From JAEKNW01 sp963677815 (GTDB lineage Bacteria; Cloacimonadota; Cloacimonadia; Cloacimonadales; JAFGVF01), in assembly GCA_963677815.1 (NCBI GenBank), contig OY782499.1, forward strand, positions 62,001-126,000: a stretch of DNA of 64,000 nucleotides, in the 5' to 3' direction. The notes under the pieces were generated by a model that searched no databases, had not been told where the DNA came from, and worked only from the letters and a program-made list of their open reading frames with translations. Every line of letters begins with the position of its first letter. Positions within the stretch are counted from its first letter, which is position 1. The translations under genes and the position numbers were made by a program. Shown piece by piece: positions 8,550 through 17,270 of the stretch.

Positions 8550-9569
8550 CTAAATATTTAATTGAAGTCTAGCTTTAAAACTTGTCGGTTCTTCATTTAA
8601 GCCATCTGGATGGGAAGTATTCTTACTATAGTTAAATTTTAACTTTGTATATGCATCTAGAGATATGATTAAGCCAGCATCAAGATAATCATACTCCATT
8701 TCTACTGAGCTTTCTGCTGCCTTATCCCAGAAAGTATATCTTACAAATGGCTGAATATAATTGATTCTCTGTGTGAAATTTATTGGTAAAAGATAGGACG
8801 TTAATAAATAATAAGCATCATACTCGCGGGTATGAATATCAAAACCTTTACCTTGGTAATATTCTCCGGTTATATTGAAATTTTTAAAATCATATTTCAA
8901 GCCACCTATAAAACGATGTCCATCCTTACTAGTCATTTCATTGTCTAAATAATATTCTTTACTCACTATATTATAGACACCTGTAAGGGCTAATCCCGGT
9001 AAAGGACTATTAATTATTGTAGCAAAATTAAAGTCTTTCTCTCCATCAAGGGTATTCTTTCCAGCTCCATTCATAAAGGCAGCTTCGAACTCAATATCGG
9101 ATGAATAAGGAAGCTGATATTGGAAATTAGCTACAAAGCCAGTAGGATGACAGGTCGTCATAGAAGTATAAAAAACTGGTCTTTCCATAGGAATTCTTAC
9201 AGAACATTCAGTCACTCCCGAAAAACCTCTTAAGACATGCCCCTGTTTAACACCAAGTGTAATGTTCTCGTTCAAATGATATTCAATTTCAGCATCCATT
9301 AACTTAAGATTTGTACTTGTTCCCACACAAGTAGATACACCTGCTTCTATAGCATAAGAAATCCTTTCAGCAATACTACCACTTACTTCAAAAGCAGCCT
9401 TACGAACTTGAAACCTATTTGATGTATCATATAGTCCAGTATTTGCTTGATCTCCACTATAATTATTAAAGTCTAACATTAGGCCTGCATGTACTTGAGG
9501 TGAAGAAATCTGGGCGTTGCTCATGCTTAAACATAAGACAATTGAAAGTAATAAAATAATCTTTTTCAT
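8550..9569 (-). CDS. Outer-membrane porin (phosphate-selective porin O/P-like)
   Basis: The 339-residue protein has a classical signal peptide (MKKIILLLSIVLCLSMSNA, cleaved before Q). The remainder is an alternating aromatic/polar pattern of amphipathic beta strands ending in a hydrophobic C-terminal strand (SFKARLQLNI), as expected for a beta-barrel. The N-terminal RFQVRKAAFEVSGSI...YAIEAG is typical of porin O/P family members. The substrate is unknown. It leads an operon whose promoter contains GTTAG/CTAAC palindromes, so control by a metal-responsive repressor is possible (inference). Confidence 0.8.
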   Translation of the reverse strand: MKKIILLLSIVLCLSMSNAQISSPQVHAGLMLDFNNYSGDQANTGLYDTSNRFQVRKAAFEVSGSIAERISYAIEAGVSTCVGTSTNLKLMDAEIEYHLNENITLGVKQGHVLRGFSGVTECSVRIPMERPVFYTSMTTCHPTGFVANFQYQLPYSSDIEFEAAFMNGAGKNTLDGEKDFNFATIINSPLPGLALTGVYNIVSKEYYLDNEMTSKDGHRFIGGLKYDFKNFNITGEYYQGKGFDIHTREYDAYYLLTSYLLPINFTQRINYIQPFVRYTFWDKAAESSVEMEYDYLDAGLIISLDAYTKLKFNYSKNTSHPDGLNEEPTSFKARLQLNI

Positions 9570-9581
9570 TATAACTCCTTA

Positions 9582-9648
9582 GTTAGTTATATTAGACTAA
9601 CTTTTTTAATATTTATTACATAGTTAGAAATGCCTAACATTTTGTCAA
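9582..9648 (-). promoter_or_regulatory. Porin operon promoter with two palindromic operator candidates
   Basis: On the minus strand TTGACA (9648-9643) is followed by a -10-like AACTAT/TATGTAAT region (about 9625-9615). The spacer carries GTTAG-N6-CTAAC (9638-9623), so a bound repressor would cover -35 and -10. A second palindrome, GTTAG-N10-CTAAC, lies at 9601-9582 between the start site and the ATG. The half-site resembles TTAGG-type boxes of the DtxR/MntR family; that match is inference. Confidence 0.55.
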
Positions 9649-10134
9649 ATACTTTTTCTCGCCTTATGACTTTTATGGAGCTTACTGATAAGTTTTGCAG
9701 GATTTTATTCAATTGTTTTTTTAGTTAGCTTTGTCTAATATTTATTAATTAACTAGCCTTCTCTTAAGTAGAGAGGGTAAAATGATAAATATTGTTGTAT
9801 GTTATTAACAAATATAGAATCAATTTATGGAAGTTGATACACATATAAGGGATGTTAATCTAATAGGCAGGGTTCGTTAGACCCTGTATACATGAAGCTA
9901 AATTTATCTTAGCCCTGGAAGGGCGATAATAATTGGTTCTCTAAAGTTAAGTGTGTCTTAGAAAAATAATAGCAAAATATCTTTGAAGTATGCTAAGTTA
10001 ATAACAGATAAAGTATTATAAAATACTTTCATATTTTTTCTAAGGCCTACCCACTTGAAAAAGAGCTTTTTTTCTTAATTTTTCTTTTGTATTTCTTTAC
10101 TTTTTAGATATGTTTAGCAAATTAATCAAATTAT
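9649..10134. other. Intergenic region, no gene
   Basis: No coding frame is convincing here. The stretch carries an AAGTAGAGAGG hairpin at 9757-9777 (8-bp stem CCTTCTCT/AGAGAGGG). At about 9870-9935 it has fragments of a TTAGACCCTG / CCCTGGAAGGGCGATA repeat. The remainder is AT-rich filler up to the palindromic element at 10135. Confidence 0.6.
9757..9777. repeat. Small dispersed hairpin, AAGTAGAGAG family
   Basis: CCTTCTCT and AGAGAGGG pair around TAAGT. Similar hairpins occur at 16993-17013, 47882-47900 and 48216-48237, always in non-coding DNA or at a gene end. Confidence 0.65.
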
Positions 10135-10350
10135 CCCAGATGGTGCAGTAGAGCTTTAGTAATACTTCGCTAAAGCTACGTATCACAGGCGAAGATTGCA
10201 GATTCTTTTAGCAAAATCCCCTTCTTTGAGGGGGGCACAGGGGGTGATACCATAAACTACGCATATAATATATATTTTCGGAAGAATTATGTAAGTTACT
10301 TTTGCAAAAGAATATAGTGCTATTATCAAAGTTCTATCGCATTATTTGGG
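10135..10350. mobile_element. Palindromic miniature element, copy 1 (216 bp, long/long form)
   Basis: The ends are CCCAGATGGTGCAGTAG and the complement of CCCAAATAATGCGATAG, an imperfect terminal inverted repeat. Exact 5-bp direct repeats ATTAT flank it (10130-10134 and 10351-10355). It contains both long internal slots: the CGCTAAAG...CAGGCGAAG segment and the CCCCTTCTTTGAGG segment. It has no coding capacity. Copies of the same element lie at 17021, 23714 and 58484. Confidence 0.88.
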
Positions 10351-10364
10351 ATTATATAGGAGGT

Positions 10365-11078
10365 TTACTTGATAATAGATTTTCTTTCAACAACCTCAAC
10401 TTCAATAAACGAAGTTTTATTACCCCTTATAATTTGTAATTTTACCTTAGCTCCCTCATCAAGAGTTTGCAAATAATCTACAAATTGGATATTTTTTTCC
10501 AGCTGGATATTATCAACTTTTATTATTATATCCCCAACTTGGAGATTAGCCTCAGCAGCGGGAGAGTTTGGAATAATATTTATTATTTCTAATCCTTTAT
10601 TCTCATCTTGTAGTTTTTTTAACTCAACCCCAATCACTTTATCATCTTGTGATTCAAATCTATAAATAAAGGTTTTACTCTGCTCTAAAAGTTCTTGAAT
10701 TTTTCTTTCAAATTGATTTAATTTATAATCATCTTTACTAACCAATTTTATGATAGTTTTATATTCTTCACCATTCCTCAAGTAATTGATGGGTAAATCA
10801 TCACCCACATCATAATTTTTTAAGATATCATACAAATGATCTAGAGAAGTAACCTTTTCATCACCAGCGAGAATAATCACATCACCCTCACTTAAACCTG
10901 CTTTTGAGGCTGGAGAATCACTTACTACTTTATGTACAAACAATCCTTCTTTTTGATTTTTTGGATTATTAAGTCTAGCATTTTCTCCCAAATATACTCC
11001 TAAATATACCTGAGCAGAAAGTGATAGAGATAGAAGAAGAAATAAGAGAATTAATATAAAAATATTTAGTTTCCTCAT
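10365..11078 (-). CDS. Exported protein with two PDZ domains
   Basis: The 237-residue protein has a signal peptide (about residues 1-22). PDZ domain 1 spans about 24-112 (YLGVYLGE...SDSPASKAGLSEGDVIILAGD) and PDZ domain 2 about 145-230 (NIIPNSPAAEANLQVGDIIIKVD). No protease domain is attached, so this is not an HtrA/DegS enzyme but a PDZ-only periplasmic protein that may bind C-terminal peptides. It lies 7 bases after the putative anti-sigma gene and downstream of the ECF sigma gene. That position suggests a sensor or modulator of the sigma/anti-sigma switch (inference by analogy with DegS/RseP PDZ domains). Confidence 0.82.
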   Translation of the reverse strand: MRKLNIFILILLFLLLSLSLSAQVYLGVYLGENARLNNPKNQKEGLFVHKVVSDSPASKAGLSEGDVIILAGDEKVTSLDHLYDILKNYDVGDDLPINYLRNGEEYKTIIKLVSKDDYKLNQFERKIQELLEQSKTFIYRFESQDDKVIGVELKKLQDENKGLEIINIIPNSPAAEANLQVGDIIIKVDNIQLEKNIQFVDYLQTLDEGAKVKLQIIRGNKTSFIEVEVVERKSIIK

Positions 11079-11085
11079 ATCAAAC

Positions 11086-11613
11086 TCACATTTTCCTAAT
11101 TACACCCTTTGTAGAATTGTTATTTTGAATCTCGTTAATCATAATAACGCCCTGCTTATCTTGGGATTTATATTTTCTTAGCATATAGATTTTTCCTTCT
11201 TCAAAGTCATCAGGATTAAGATGTTTTATTGTTTTAATTTCGCCATCTTCATCTGACACTGTAGCAATCTGGGAGTTAGTCTCTTGGTCATTTCCTTTAG
11301 CTAATTGACCTAGGCCCTCAAAACCTTGAAAATCTTCAGCTTTAATACCATTTTGTGTTTCAGCCACTTGTTCTTGATTTGATACACCTCTTATAGCATA
11401 ATTAATTTTGTTCGCAAAGTTAGGATTTACTACAAAGCTAATAGCTAAAAAGAACATTGCAAGAGCAGTAGAAAACGCTATCCTATAAGGTACTTTGAAT
11501 TTATTATAGAAGAGTTTTTTCTCTAATTTTTCTTTTAACTCATATTCAAGATATTTATCTGATATCTCAGGTATTTTAAGATTAAGAAGCTTTTCTTCAA
11601 ATTTTTCCATCAT
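11086..11613 (-). CDS. Single-pass membrane protein, putative anti-sigma factor
   Basis: The 175-residue protein has an N-terminal cytosolic segment of about 42 residues rich in charged residues, one transmembrane helix (about 46-65, AFSTALAMFFLAISFVV) and a C-terminal extracytoplasmic part of about 110 residues. This topology, together with a 17-base overlap with the upstream ECF sigma gene, is that of an anti-sigma factor. There are no cysteines, so it is not a zinc-binding (ZAS) anti-sigma. No sequence family was recognised; the function is inferred from topology and context. Confidence 0.6.
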   Translation of the reverse strand: MMEKFEEKLLNLKIPEISDKYLEYELKEKLEKKLFYNKFKVPYRIAFSTALAMFFLAISFVVNPNFANKINYAIRGVSNQEQVAETQNGIKAEDFQGFEGLGQLAKGNDQETNSQIATVSDEDGEIKTIKHLNPDDFEEGKIYMLRKYKSQDKQGVIMINEIQNNNSTKGVIRKM

Positions 11614-12142
11614 CTCTTCCTTCTAATTCTATCATAATTGATTTTAGTTTTTGCATAGCTCTATGAACTTGAACTTTTACAGCACCCTCTTTCTTCCCAA
11701 GTATTTGAGCTATTTCTTGATTAGATAATTTTTCGAAATATCTTAAGATAATGATATTTTGGTCTTTCTCATTTAAGAGTTTAAGACCCTTCCTCAGATT
11801 ATCATAATTTATTTCTATATCTTCACTTAAGGGACTTCTTTGATTCAATTTAACATCTTGAACTAACTTCTTAGTTCTTCCATTCTTTCGATAATAGTCA
11901 GTAACTTCATTAATAGCAATCCGATAAAGCCAACCTGAAAAAGCTCCTTTATACAGATACTTAAACTTATATAAGTTTTTTACAGCTTTGAAAAAGACAT
12001 TTGACACAATATCACGACGCACCTCTTCTTCACTTACCTTGTGATAAATAAATCTGTTTATCAAAGGAAAGTACTTTTTGTACAATTCATCAAAGGCATT
12101 AATATCTTTTTTAGCTTTTTCTACTAATTCTCTTTCATCCAT
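11597..12142 (-). CDS. ECF sigma factor (sigma-70 family)
   Basis: The 181-residue protein has both conserved regions of ECF sigma factors. Region 2 lies at about residues 12-80 (FDELYKKYFPLINRFIY...FSGWLYRIAINEVTDYYRK). Region 4 lies at about 118-170 (LNEKDQNIIILRYFEKLSNQEIAQILGKKEGAVKVQVHRAMQKL, a helix-turn-helix). It would direct RNA polymerase to a stress or envelope regulon. It starts the operon and overlaps the putative anti-sigma gene by 17 bases. The divergent gene at 12316 is a possible target. The cognate promoter sequence cannot be deduced here. Confidence 0.92.
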   Translation of the reverse strand: MDERELVEKAKKDINAFDELYKKYFPLINRFIYHKVSEEEVRRDIVSNVFFKAVKNLYKFKYLYKGAFSGWLYRIAINEVTDYYRKNGRTKKLVQDVKLNQRSPLSEDIEINYDNLRKGLKLLNEKDQNIIILRYFEKLSNQEIAQILGKKEGAVKVQVHRAMQKLKSIMIELEGRDDGKI

Positions 12143-12315
12143 AATTTGCGTCTCACAATTTATAACGTAGTTTCATCATTTGGTTACATTTGTTTTTTGG
12201 GATTTATCTTGGAGTAATATTAAATACTTACTTAAAAAGTCAATATCTTTTCTTGACTACTTTTCAGCTAGTTAAATATGATAATTTAAGACAAATAGCT
12301 AAATTAGGAGAAGTG

Positions 12316-14736
12316 ATGAAAGCTACTAGTATAATTCTTATATTATTTACTGTATCTCTGGCATGGGGACAAATTTTCACTCATGAAGATTCCTTGCTTG
12401 TTGACCAAGCTCTTGCAGAAATTGACCTTTCGAAACAAGATTTAATGTTTTTAAAAGATTGGTCTGATGAAACTTATTTGAAAAATCAAGTAATTATTGA
12501 ATCTATAAATAACCCTTATTTCTTCTTAGAATATTCATCTAAACTACAAACAATATCAAGCCCAGAAGACTTCAATAAGGAAGCTTATAAGTTTTTAAAT
12601 AATAATGATATAGAATTAACTTATCCTAAGACTCTTAATCACAATTTAAGTAATAGTATAGAAATTCCAGACCTTATTGATTTGCTTGAAAGCTACATAA
12701 GAATCAAAAAGTTTCATTTTGATCAGATGTTTACTAATCTTAATCAAGATGAAATAGCTTTTTTAATGCGCTTTTCTAAGTCTCTTTTCCCTCAAGATAA
12801 TCAAGAAGAAAATGATAGCCAAGAAATTGATATATCAAGTATAGAGTTTGACAACTTGATAAAAAAGATAAATTGGTATATTTTCTATCAGCCTGTGATT
12901 ATAGAAGATAAGGATTACTTAGCAGAAAAGTTATCCATAACATCTTTTTATGCTTTAATTCATAATAATATTGATAAAATAATGTGGCAGGAAGAGAATG
13001 AGATTTATCCAAGTGATTTAGGAGAAATAATTATAGGTTCTATATATGATGACCAGCATATTATAGATAAGGCTATTGCTATTATAGACCCTGCAGGTAA
13101 TGATTCTTATACATTCATTGCCAATAATCAATCTAGCTTTTACTTATTCGATGCATCTGGTGATGATAGATACATGTCAGATACCTCTTTATTTTCTGCT
13201 AATTATGGTTTTGCCTATGCTTACGATTTAATGGGTGATGATTATTATTCTGCTAATACTCAAGCAGCTTCTGCTATTTTTGGTTTTAATGAGTTCATTG
13301 ATTTTGCAGGAAATGATACTTATTTAGCTAAATCATTTGCGTGGTCTGCAGCGGCCTTTGCTTCATCTCTTATGATAGATACTGCTGGAAATGATATTTA
13401 TTCTACAGGCCAATATGGACAAGCCTTTGCCTCAACCTGGGGTTTTTCTTTACTTTTGGATATAGCTGGTACAGATAGTTATATTTGTGGAACCAGCGAA
13501 TTTCATGCTCCTTTAGTTCCTAATGATTATCGAAGTATGGGACAAGGAATGGGCTTTGGTATGCGACCTGATTTTGGAGGAGGTATTGGGACTTTAATGG
13601 ATAAGTCAGGTAATGACCGCTATATGGGAGGAGTTTATGCTCAAGGTGTTGGCTACTGGTATGGTTTAGGGATTTTGATTGATGAAGCAGGTAACGACTT
13701 TTATAATGCTGTCTATTATCCTCAAGGTTCTGGTATTCATTTAGCCGGAGGCTTACTTTTTGATAAAGAAGGTCAGGATAGTTACTATTCAAAGCATGGG
13801 CCAGGTCAAGGAGCTGGGCATGACTTTGGGTTGGGTATCTTTATCGATAGGGAGGGTGATGACCATTATTCTATAGAAGGAGGTAATGGTTTAGGCCTAA
13901 CTAATTCTGTAGGTATTTTCTTGGATAGAGCAGGTAATGACAGGTATGAAAATGCAACAAATAACAACTATGGCTATGGGAAAAAAGCTCGGTCTTCTGG
14001 TTCAATTGGACTATTCATTGACTCTTCTGGAAAGGATTATTATCCTCATGAGATAATGCAGGATAGCTTAATTTGGAAGGAAGGTTTAATGGGAATTGGT
14101 ATCGATTTAAAACAGTCAGAGAATGAGATTGACTCTCCAACAATTGAGCAATTACCAGCTGATATTGATTCTCTTGCCGCAATTGAAGTAATCTTTGATT
14201 ATGCTGCTGAATGGGAAGTAGGTAATGTAGTAAATAGAGTACGAAGAGCCAGAGAGATTTTATTGACTCGTGAAGATGAAGCTGCCGATTATATAATAAA
14301 AAACAAAATTAATACTCGTGATACTAAGGAATATAGGGCAATTAAAGAATTCTTTGAAAATAGTAAAGAATCACAAGCTAAACTTGACCAAGCCTTTACT
14401 TCCCAAGATAGTCTTTCTCACAAAAACGCTATATCTTTAGTTGCAAGCTTAAAAATGCAAGAATTCCTTCCTTTAATAATTATTGAATTCTACCAAGATA
14501 ATAAATATATTACTAGTTGTATTTCAGCTCTAGCTAGTTTTAAAGATGACAAATATATTCCTCTTATCAAAAAATATTCTGATTCTCCTAATGAAAAGCT
14601 AAGATTTGCTGTTGCTTCTGCTCTAAAAACTATTGACAGTCAGCTTGCCAGAGAAGAATTAGTTTTTATGAAGCAAGACTCTTCTTTCTTGGTTAGAACT
14701 TTAGTAAAGGAATACTTAGAAGATAACAAGAGGTAA
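12316..14736 (+). CDS. Exported protein with twelve DxxGNDxY repeats and C-terminal HEAT-like repeats
   Basis: The start at 12316 is preferred over 12190 because AGGAGA precedes it and the protein then opens with a signal peptide (MKATSIILILFTVSLAWG). It has 806 residues. Between about residues 255 and 576 a motif of the form hD-x-x-G-N/D-D-x-Y recurs twelve times (IDPAGNDSY, FDASGDDRY, YDLMGDDYY and so on), every 21-27 residues or more, with glycine/alanine/aromatic linkers. The repeats recall calcium-binding beta-roll repeats. The last 120 residues look like alpha-helical HEAT repeats (SALASFKDDKYIPLIKKY). No T9SS tail is present. The function is unknown. The gene is divergent from the sigma factor gene. 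Confidence 0.8.
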   Translation: MKATSIILILFTVSLAWGQIFTHEDSLLVDQALAEIDLSKQDLMFLKDWSDETYLKNQVIIESINNPYFFLEYSSKLQTISSPEDFNKEAYKFLNNNDIELTYPKTLNHNLSNSIEIPDLIDLLESYIRIKKFHFDQMFTNLNQDEIAFLMRFSKSLFPQDNQEENDSQEIDISSIEFDNLIKKINWYIFYQPVIIEDKDYLAEKLSITSFYALIHNNIDKIMWQEENEIYPSDLGEIIIGSIYDDQHIIDKAIAIIDPAGNDSYTFIANNQSSFYLFDASGDDRYMSDTSLFSANYGFAYAYDLMGDDYYSANTQAASAIFGFNEFIDFAGNDTYLAKSFAWSAAAFASSLMIDTAGNDIYSTGQYGQAFASTWGFSLLLDIAGTDSYICGTSEFHAPLVPNDYRSMGQGMGFGMRPDFGGGIGTLMDKSGNDRYMGGVYAQGVGYWYGLGILIDEAGNDFYNAVYYPQGSGIHLAGGLLFDKEGQDSYYSKHGPGQGAGHDFGLGIFIDREGDDHYSIEGGNGLGLTNSVGIFLDRAGNDRYENATNNNYGYGKKARSSGSIGLFIDSSGKDYYPHEIMQDSLIWKEGLMGIGIDLKQSENEIDSPTIEQLPADIDSLAAIEVIFDYAAEWEVGNVVNRVRRAREILLTREDEAADYIIKNKINTRDTKEYRAIKEFFENSKESQAKLDQAFTSQDSLSHKNAISLVASLKMQEFLPLIIIEFYQDNKYITSCISALASFKDDKYIPLIKKYSDSPNEKLRFAVASALKTIDSQLAREELVFMKQDSSFLVRTLVKEYLEDNKR

Positions 14737-14794
14737 GATTCTGAATTATAAATGTTAAAACTGCATTCTATAAATTATTTAGGAAGTGAATTTT

Positions 14795-15442
14795 ATGTAT
14801 GATGAAAATCCAATCTCAGGTCACCAATCGCTTGGAGAAGAAATATTTTCTTCTATTGTTCATGGAGTAGGAATCTTTTTAGCTATCGCAGCTATGGTAA
14901 TTCTTATAGCCAAAGCAGTATTAGTTAATCAGCCTATTATGGTTGTAGGCTATGCCTTGTATGGCTTTGGTTCAATTTCTCTTTATCTTTCTTCCACCCT
15001 ATTCCATAGCATTACTCATAAGAAAGTTAAGACTATTTTTTCAATATTTGACCAATCTGCTATCTATCTCTTTATTGCTGGAACTTATACACCTATTACC
15101 TTAGCTATGAGAAATGCTTTGGGTTGGACTATTTTTGGTATAATCTGGGGTTTGACTATTATTGGAGTAATAGTTCAGTGCTTAACAAAAGGTAAATCTA
15201 GTCATGTAACCAACTCAATCTACTTAGCTATGGGTTGGCTATTCTTAGGATTTCTTTATTGGATGATGAAAGTTCTACCTACTTCCCTTTTCTTATGGTT
15301 AGCTATTGGAGGAGCATCTTACACAGTAGGAGTTGTCTTTTATGCCTGGAAAAGGCTTCCTTATCACCATCCAATTTGGCATATTTTTGTTCTTGGTGGA
15401 ACAGTCTGTCACTTCTTTGGTTTATTAGAATTAGTCAGATAG
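14795..15442 (+). CDS. Hemolysin III / PAQR-type integral membrane protein
   Basis: The 215-residue protein has seven predicted hydrophobic helices. The family signatures are an N-terminal GEEIFSSIVHGVGIFLA, SSTLFHSITHKK, FDQSAIYLFIAGTYTPI and a C-terminal HIFVLGGTVCHFFGL. The conserved histidines and aspartate are the metal site known in PAQR proteins. The hemolysin name is historical, and the role in membrane homeostasis is not settled. An in-frame GTG at 14786 would extend it by three residues. AGGA at 14781 is too close to that GTG but 10 bases from the ATG at 14795, which is chosen. Confidence 0.88.
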   Translation: MYDENPISGHQSLGEEIFSSIVHGVGIFLAIAAMVILIAKAVLVNQPIMVVGYALYGFGSISLYLSSTLFHSITHKKVKTIFSIFDQSAIYLFIAGTYTPITLAMRNALGWTIFGIIWGLTIIGVIVQCLTKGKSSHVTNSIYLAMGWLFLGFLYWMMKVLPTSLFLWLAIGGASYTVGVVFYAWKRLPYHHPIWHIFVLGGTVCHFFGLLELVR

Positions 15443-15458
15443 TATCATTTTCTAATTT

Positions 15459-16832
15459 TCATCTAAAAATTGATTTTTTAAGGTAAAATTGATAATATCC
15501 ACCTTTGAAAGGGATTTCTTCTCCTGTAAGGGTGAAATTAATACTCCAAGAAGAAATAATTTCATCAAGTAAATTATCTGTTAGTTTTATCTCTTGACTA
15601 GAACAATTAAGAGAATAACGTCCATTTGCTACTTCTTTAAAAGAATTATTTGCAAAATCAAAATTAATATCCCCTATGCTCTTAAATTGAAACATTTCTT
15701 TAGATGCTGAAATCTTTAGACTCTGCCCATTATAAATATCTAGAAAATCCTCTCCTTCAGCAGAGAAATAGACACTTCTAAAGTTATTAGTTTGAACATA
15801 TTCATCAATCACATCTTTTGTTAACCAGTCTAATTCCTCAATTATATCAAATTTTCCTTCAGAATTGCTATATCTTTTGTAGAGGGTAAGATATTCATCT
15901 ACACTATAATGATCAAGCATTATCCTAGTAAGAAGTCCAGCCACAGGATAACTTAAAGAAGGATGTTCCCCCTGAAACTTTATCGCATCAAAGTAGTCTG
16001 TATGAGTCACCATCCCTGTATCTAGCAAAAATTTACCAGCTTCCATGAGAGCATCAGTTGATTGTCCTCCCCTGCCACCAAGGGCAACAGCTAAGCCTTC
16101 TTGCAGAAAAGTATGGGTATAGATTTCATTATTTTTGAGATAGTAATTGATTAAAAAATGGGTTACTTCATGGAAATGAGCTGGGTAAGTCGAAACAACA
16201 TAATCTTGATTAAGGAATAAAATACCCCGGGTTTTGTAGGATGTTAATAGTTCAATAGTATTCAAATCAGGACAATAGAAATAATCCAGTTTGTGGATTC
16301 TAAGAGAATCTAACTCATGATTTCTCTGTGGGAAATAAGTAAAAAACTCTTCAATTCTTTCATCTAAAATAAACATAGCTTCTTTCGCTATAGCTTTATC
16401 ACTTGAACAGTGATATCTTATATATTCTGAATCTGTATGAACCCAGTCTGAAGTGTGGTAATCAATACGACTCATCACCTTATCATCAGAAATATAGAAT
16501 TCATATCCTATCTGTCCATTCACTTCAGTATAATTGTGATAATAAGTAGCATCAATCTTTACTAATGGATGACTGACTTTCAGCTGAGGATTTTGTTGTG
16601 AATAAGCTTTTAAACCCATATTTCCTATCAGAAATTTACTATAAGGAATGTTATACTTGATATTGTGCTTATTATAATTTCCCTCTGTTTTTGCAGGAAG
16701 ATAAGCATTAATTGATTCTTGATTTTTCCAGACTTGCGCTGATATATTAGTGATATTATCACTTTCTCGTCCCTCTAAACAAGTAAGAAAGCTAGATAAG
16801 ATTAAGATCAATAAAGTAATGTACTTTATCAT
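15459..16832 (-). CDS. Secreted HEVTH-type metallopeptidase-like protein
   Basis: The 457-residue protein has a signal peptide (MIKYITLLILILSSFLTCLEG, possibly a lipobox LTC). In the middle it has HEVTHFLINYY followed about 20 residues later by LQEGLAVALGG. HExxH plus a downstream glutamate is the gluzincin zinc site. The protein is therefore probably an exported zinc peptidase of clan MA, related in layout to peptidase MA-like proteins. The N-terminal 170 residues and the beta-rich C-terminal 120 residues are not recognised. It converges on the hemolysin III-type gene with a 16-base gap and no obvious terminator between. Confidence 0.65.
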   Translation of the reverse strand: MIKYITLLILILSSFLTCLEGRESDNITNISAQVWKNQESINAYLPAKTEGNYNKHNIKYNIPYSKFLIGNMGLKAYSQQNPQLKVSHPLVKIDATYYHNYTEVNGQIGYEFYISDDKVMSRIDYHTSDWVHTDSEYIRYHCSSDKAIAKEAMFILDERIEEFFTYFPQRNHELDSLRIHKLDYFYCPDLNTIELLTSYKTRGILFLNQDYVVSTYPAHFHEVTHFLINYYLKNNEIYTHTFLQEGLAVALGGRGGQSTDALMEAGKFLLDTGMVTHTDYFDAIKFQGEHPSLSYPVAGLLTRIMLDHYSVDEYLTLYKRYSNSEGKFDIIEELDWLTKDVIDEYVQTNNFRSVYFSAEGEDFLDIYNGQSLKISASKEMFQFKSIGDINFDFANNSFKEVANGRYSLNCSSQEIKLTDNLLDEIISSWSINFTLTGEEIPFKGGYYQFYLKKSIFR

Positions 16833-16992
16833 GGTTACTCCTTAAGACTTGAAGTATTATAGTGACAAGTTTGCCTATGAGATACTAATTACCTTCATCA
16901 GTTTAATTCTTTTAAGATTACAAGCATTACAGAATATTTTTGAATCGTGTTAATAAACCTGTCAATTCTTTTCTCTTTTATCTTATATTGGG

Positions 16993-17013
16993 TTCTCTTC
17001 CAAGTAGAGAGGG
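16993..17013. repeat. Small dispersed hairpin, AAGTAGAGAG family
   Basis: TTCTCTTCCAAGTAGAGAGGG forms a short stem (TCTCT/AGAGA) just outside the target duplication of miniature element copy 2. Confidence 0.55.
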
Positions 17014-17020
17014 CTTTAAA

Positions 17021-17206
17021 CCCAAATAATGAAATAGATCTTTGAGAATAGCACTATATTCTTTTGCAAAAGTAACTTACATAATTCTACCGAATATATA
17101 TATTATATGCGTAGTTTATGGTATCACCCCCTGTGTCCCACTCAAAGAAGGGGATTTTGCTAAAAGAATCTGCACTCTTCTCTAAAGCTCTACTGCACCA
17201 TTTGGG
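17021..17206. mobile_element. Palindromic miniature element, copy 2 (186 bp, short/long form)
   Basis: It is the same element as at 10135 but in reverse orientation. The ends are CCCAAATAATG and the complement of CCCAAATGGTGCAGTAG. Exact 5-bp direct repeats TTAAA flank it (17016-17020, 17207-17211). It carries the short first slot (AGAGAAGAGTGCA) and the long second slot (CCCCTTCTTTGAG). Confidence 0.88.
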
Positions 17207-17270
17207 TTAAAAAAATAATCTAAGTATCTTTCAATATGCTAGCTTCACAACAGATACAAAATCCCTAATA

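Noticed and set aside
12190..12315. Upstream extension of the DxxGNDxY repeat protein
   Set aside because: The 42 extra codons precede a clear Shine-Dalgarno and signal peptide at 12316 and occupy the divergent promoter region.
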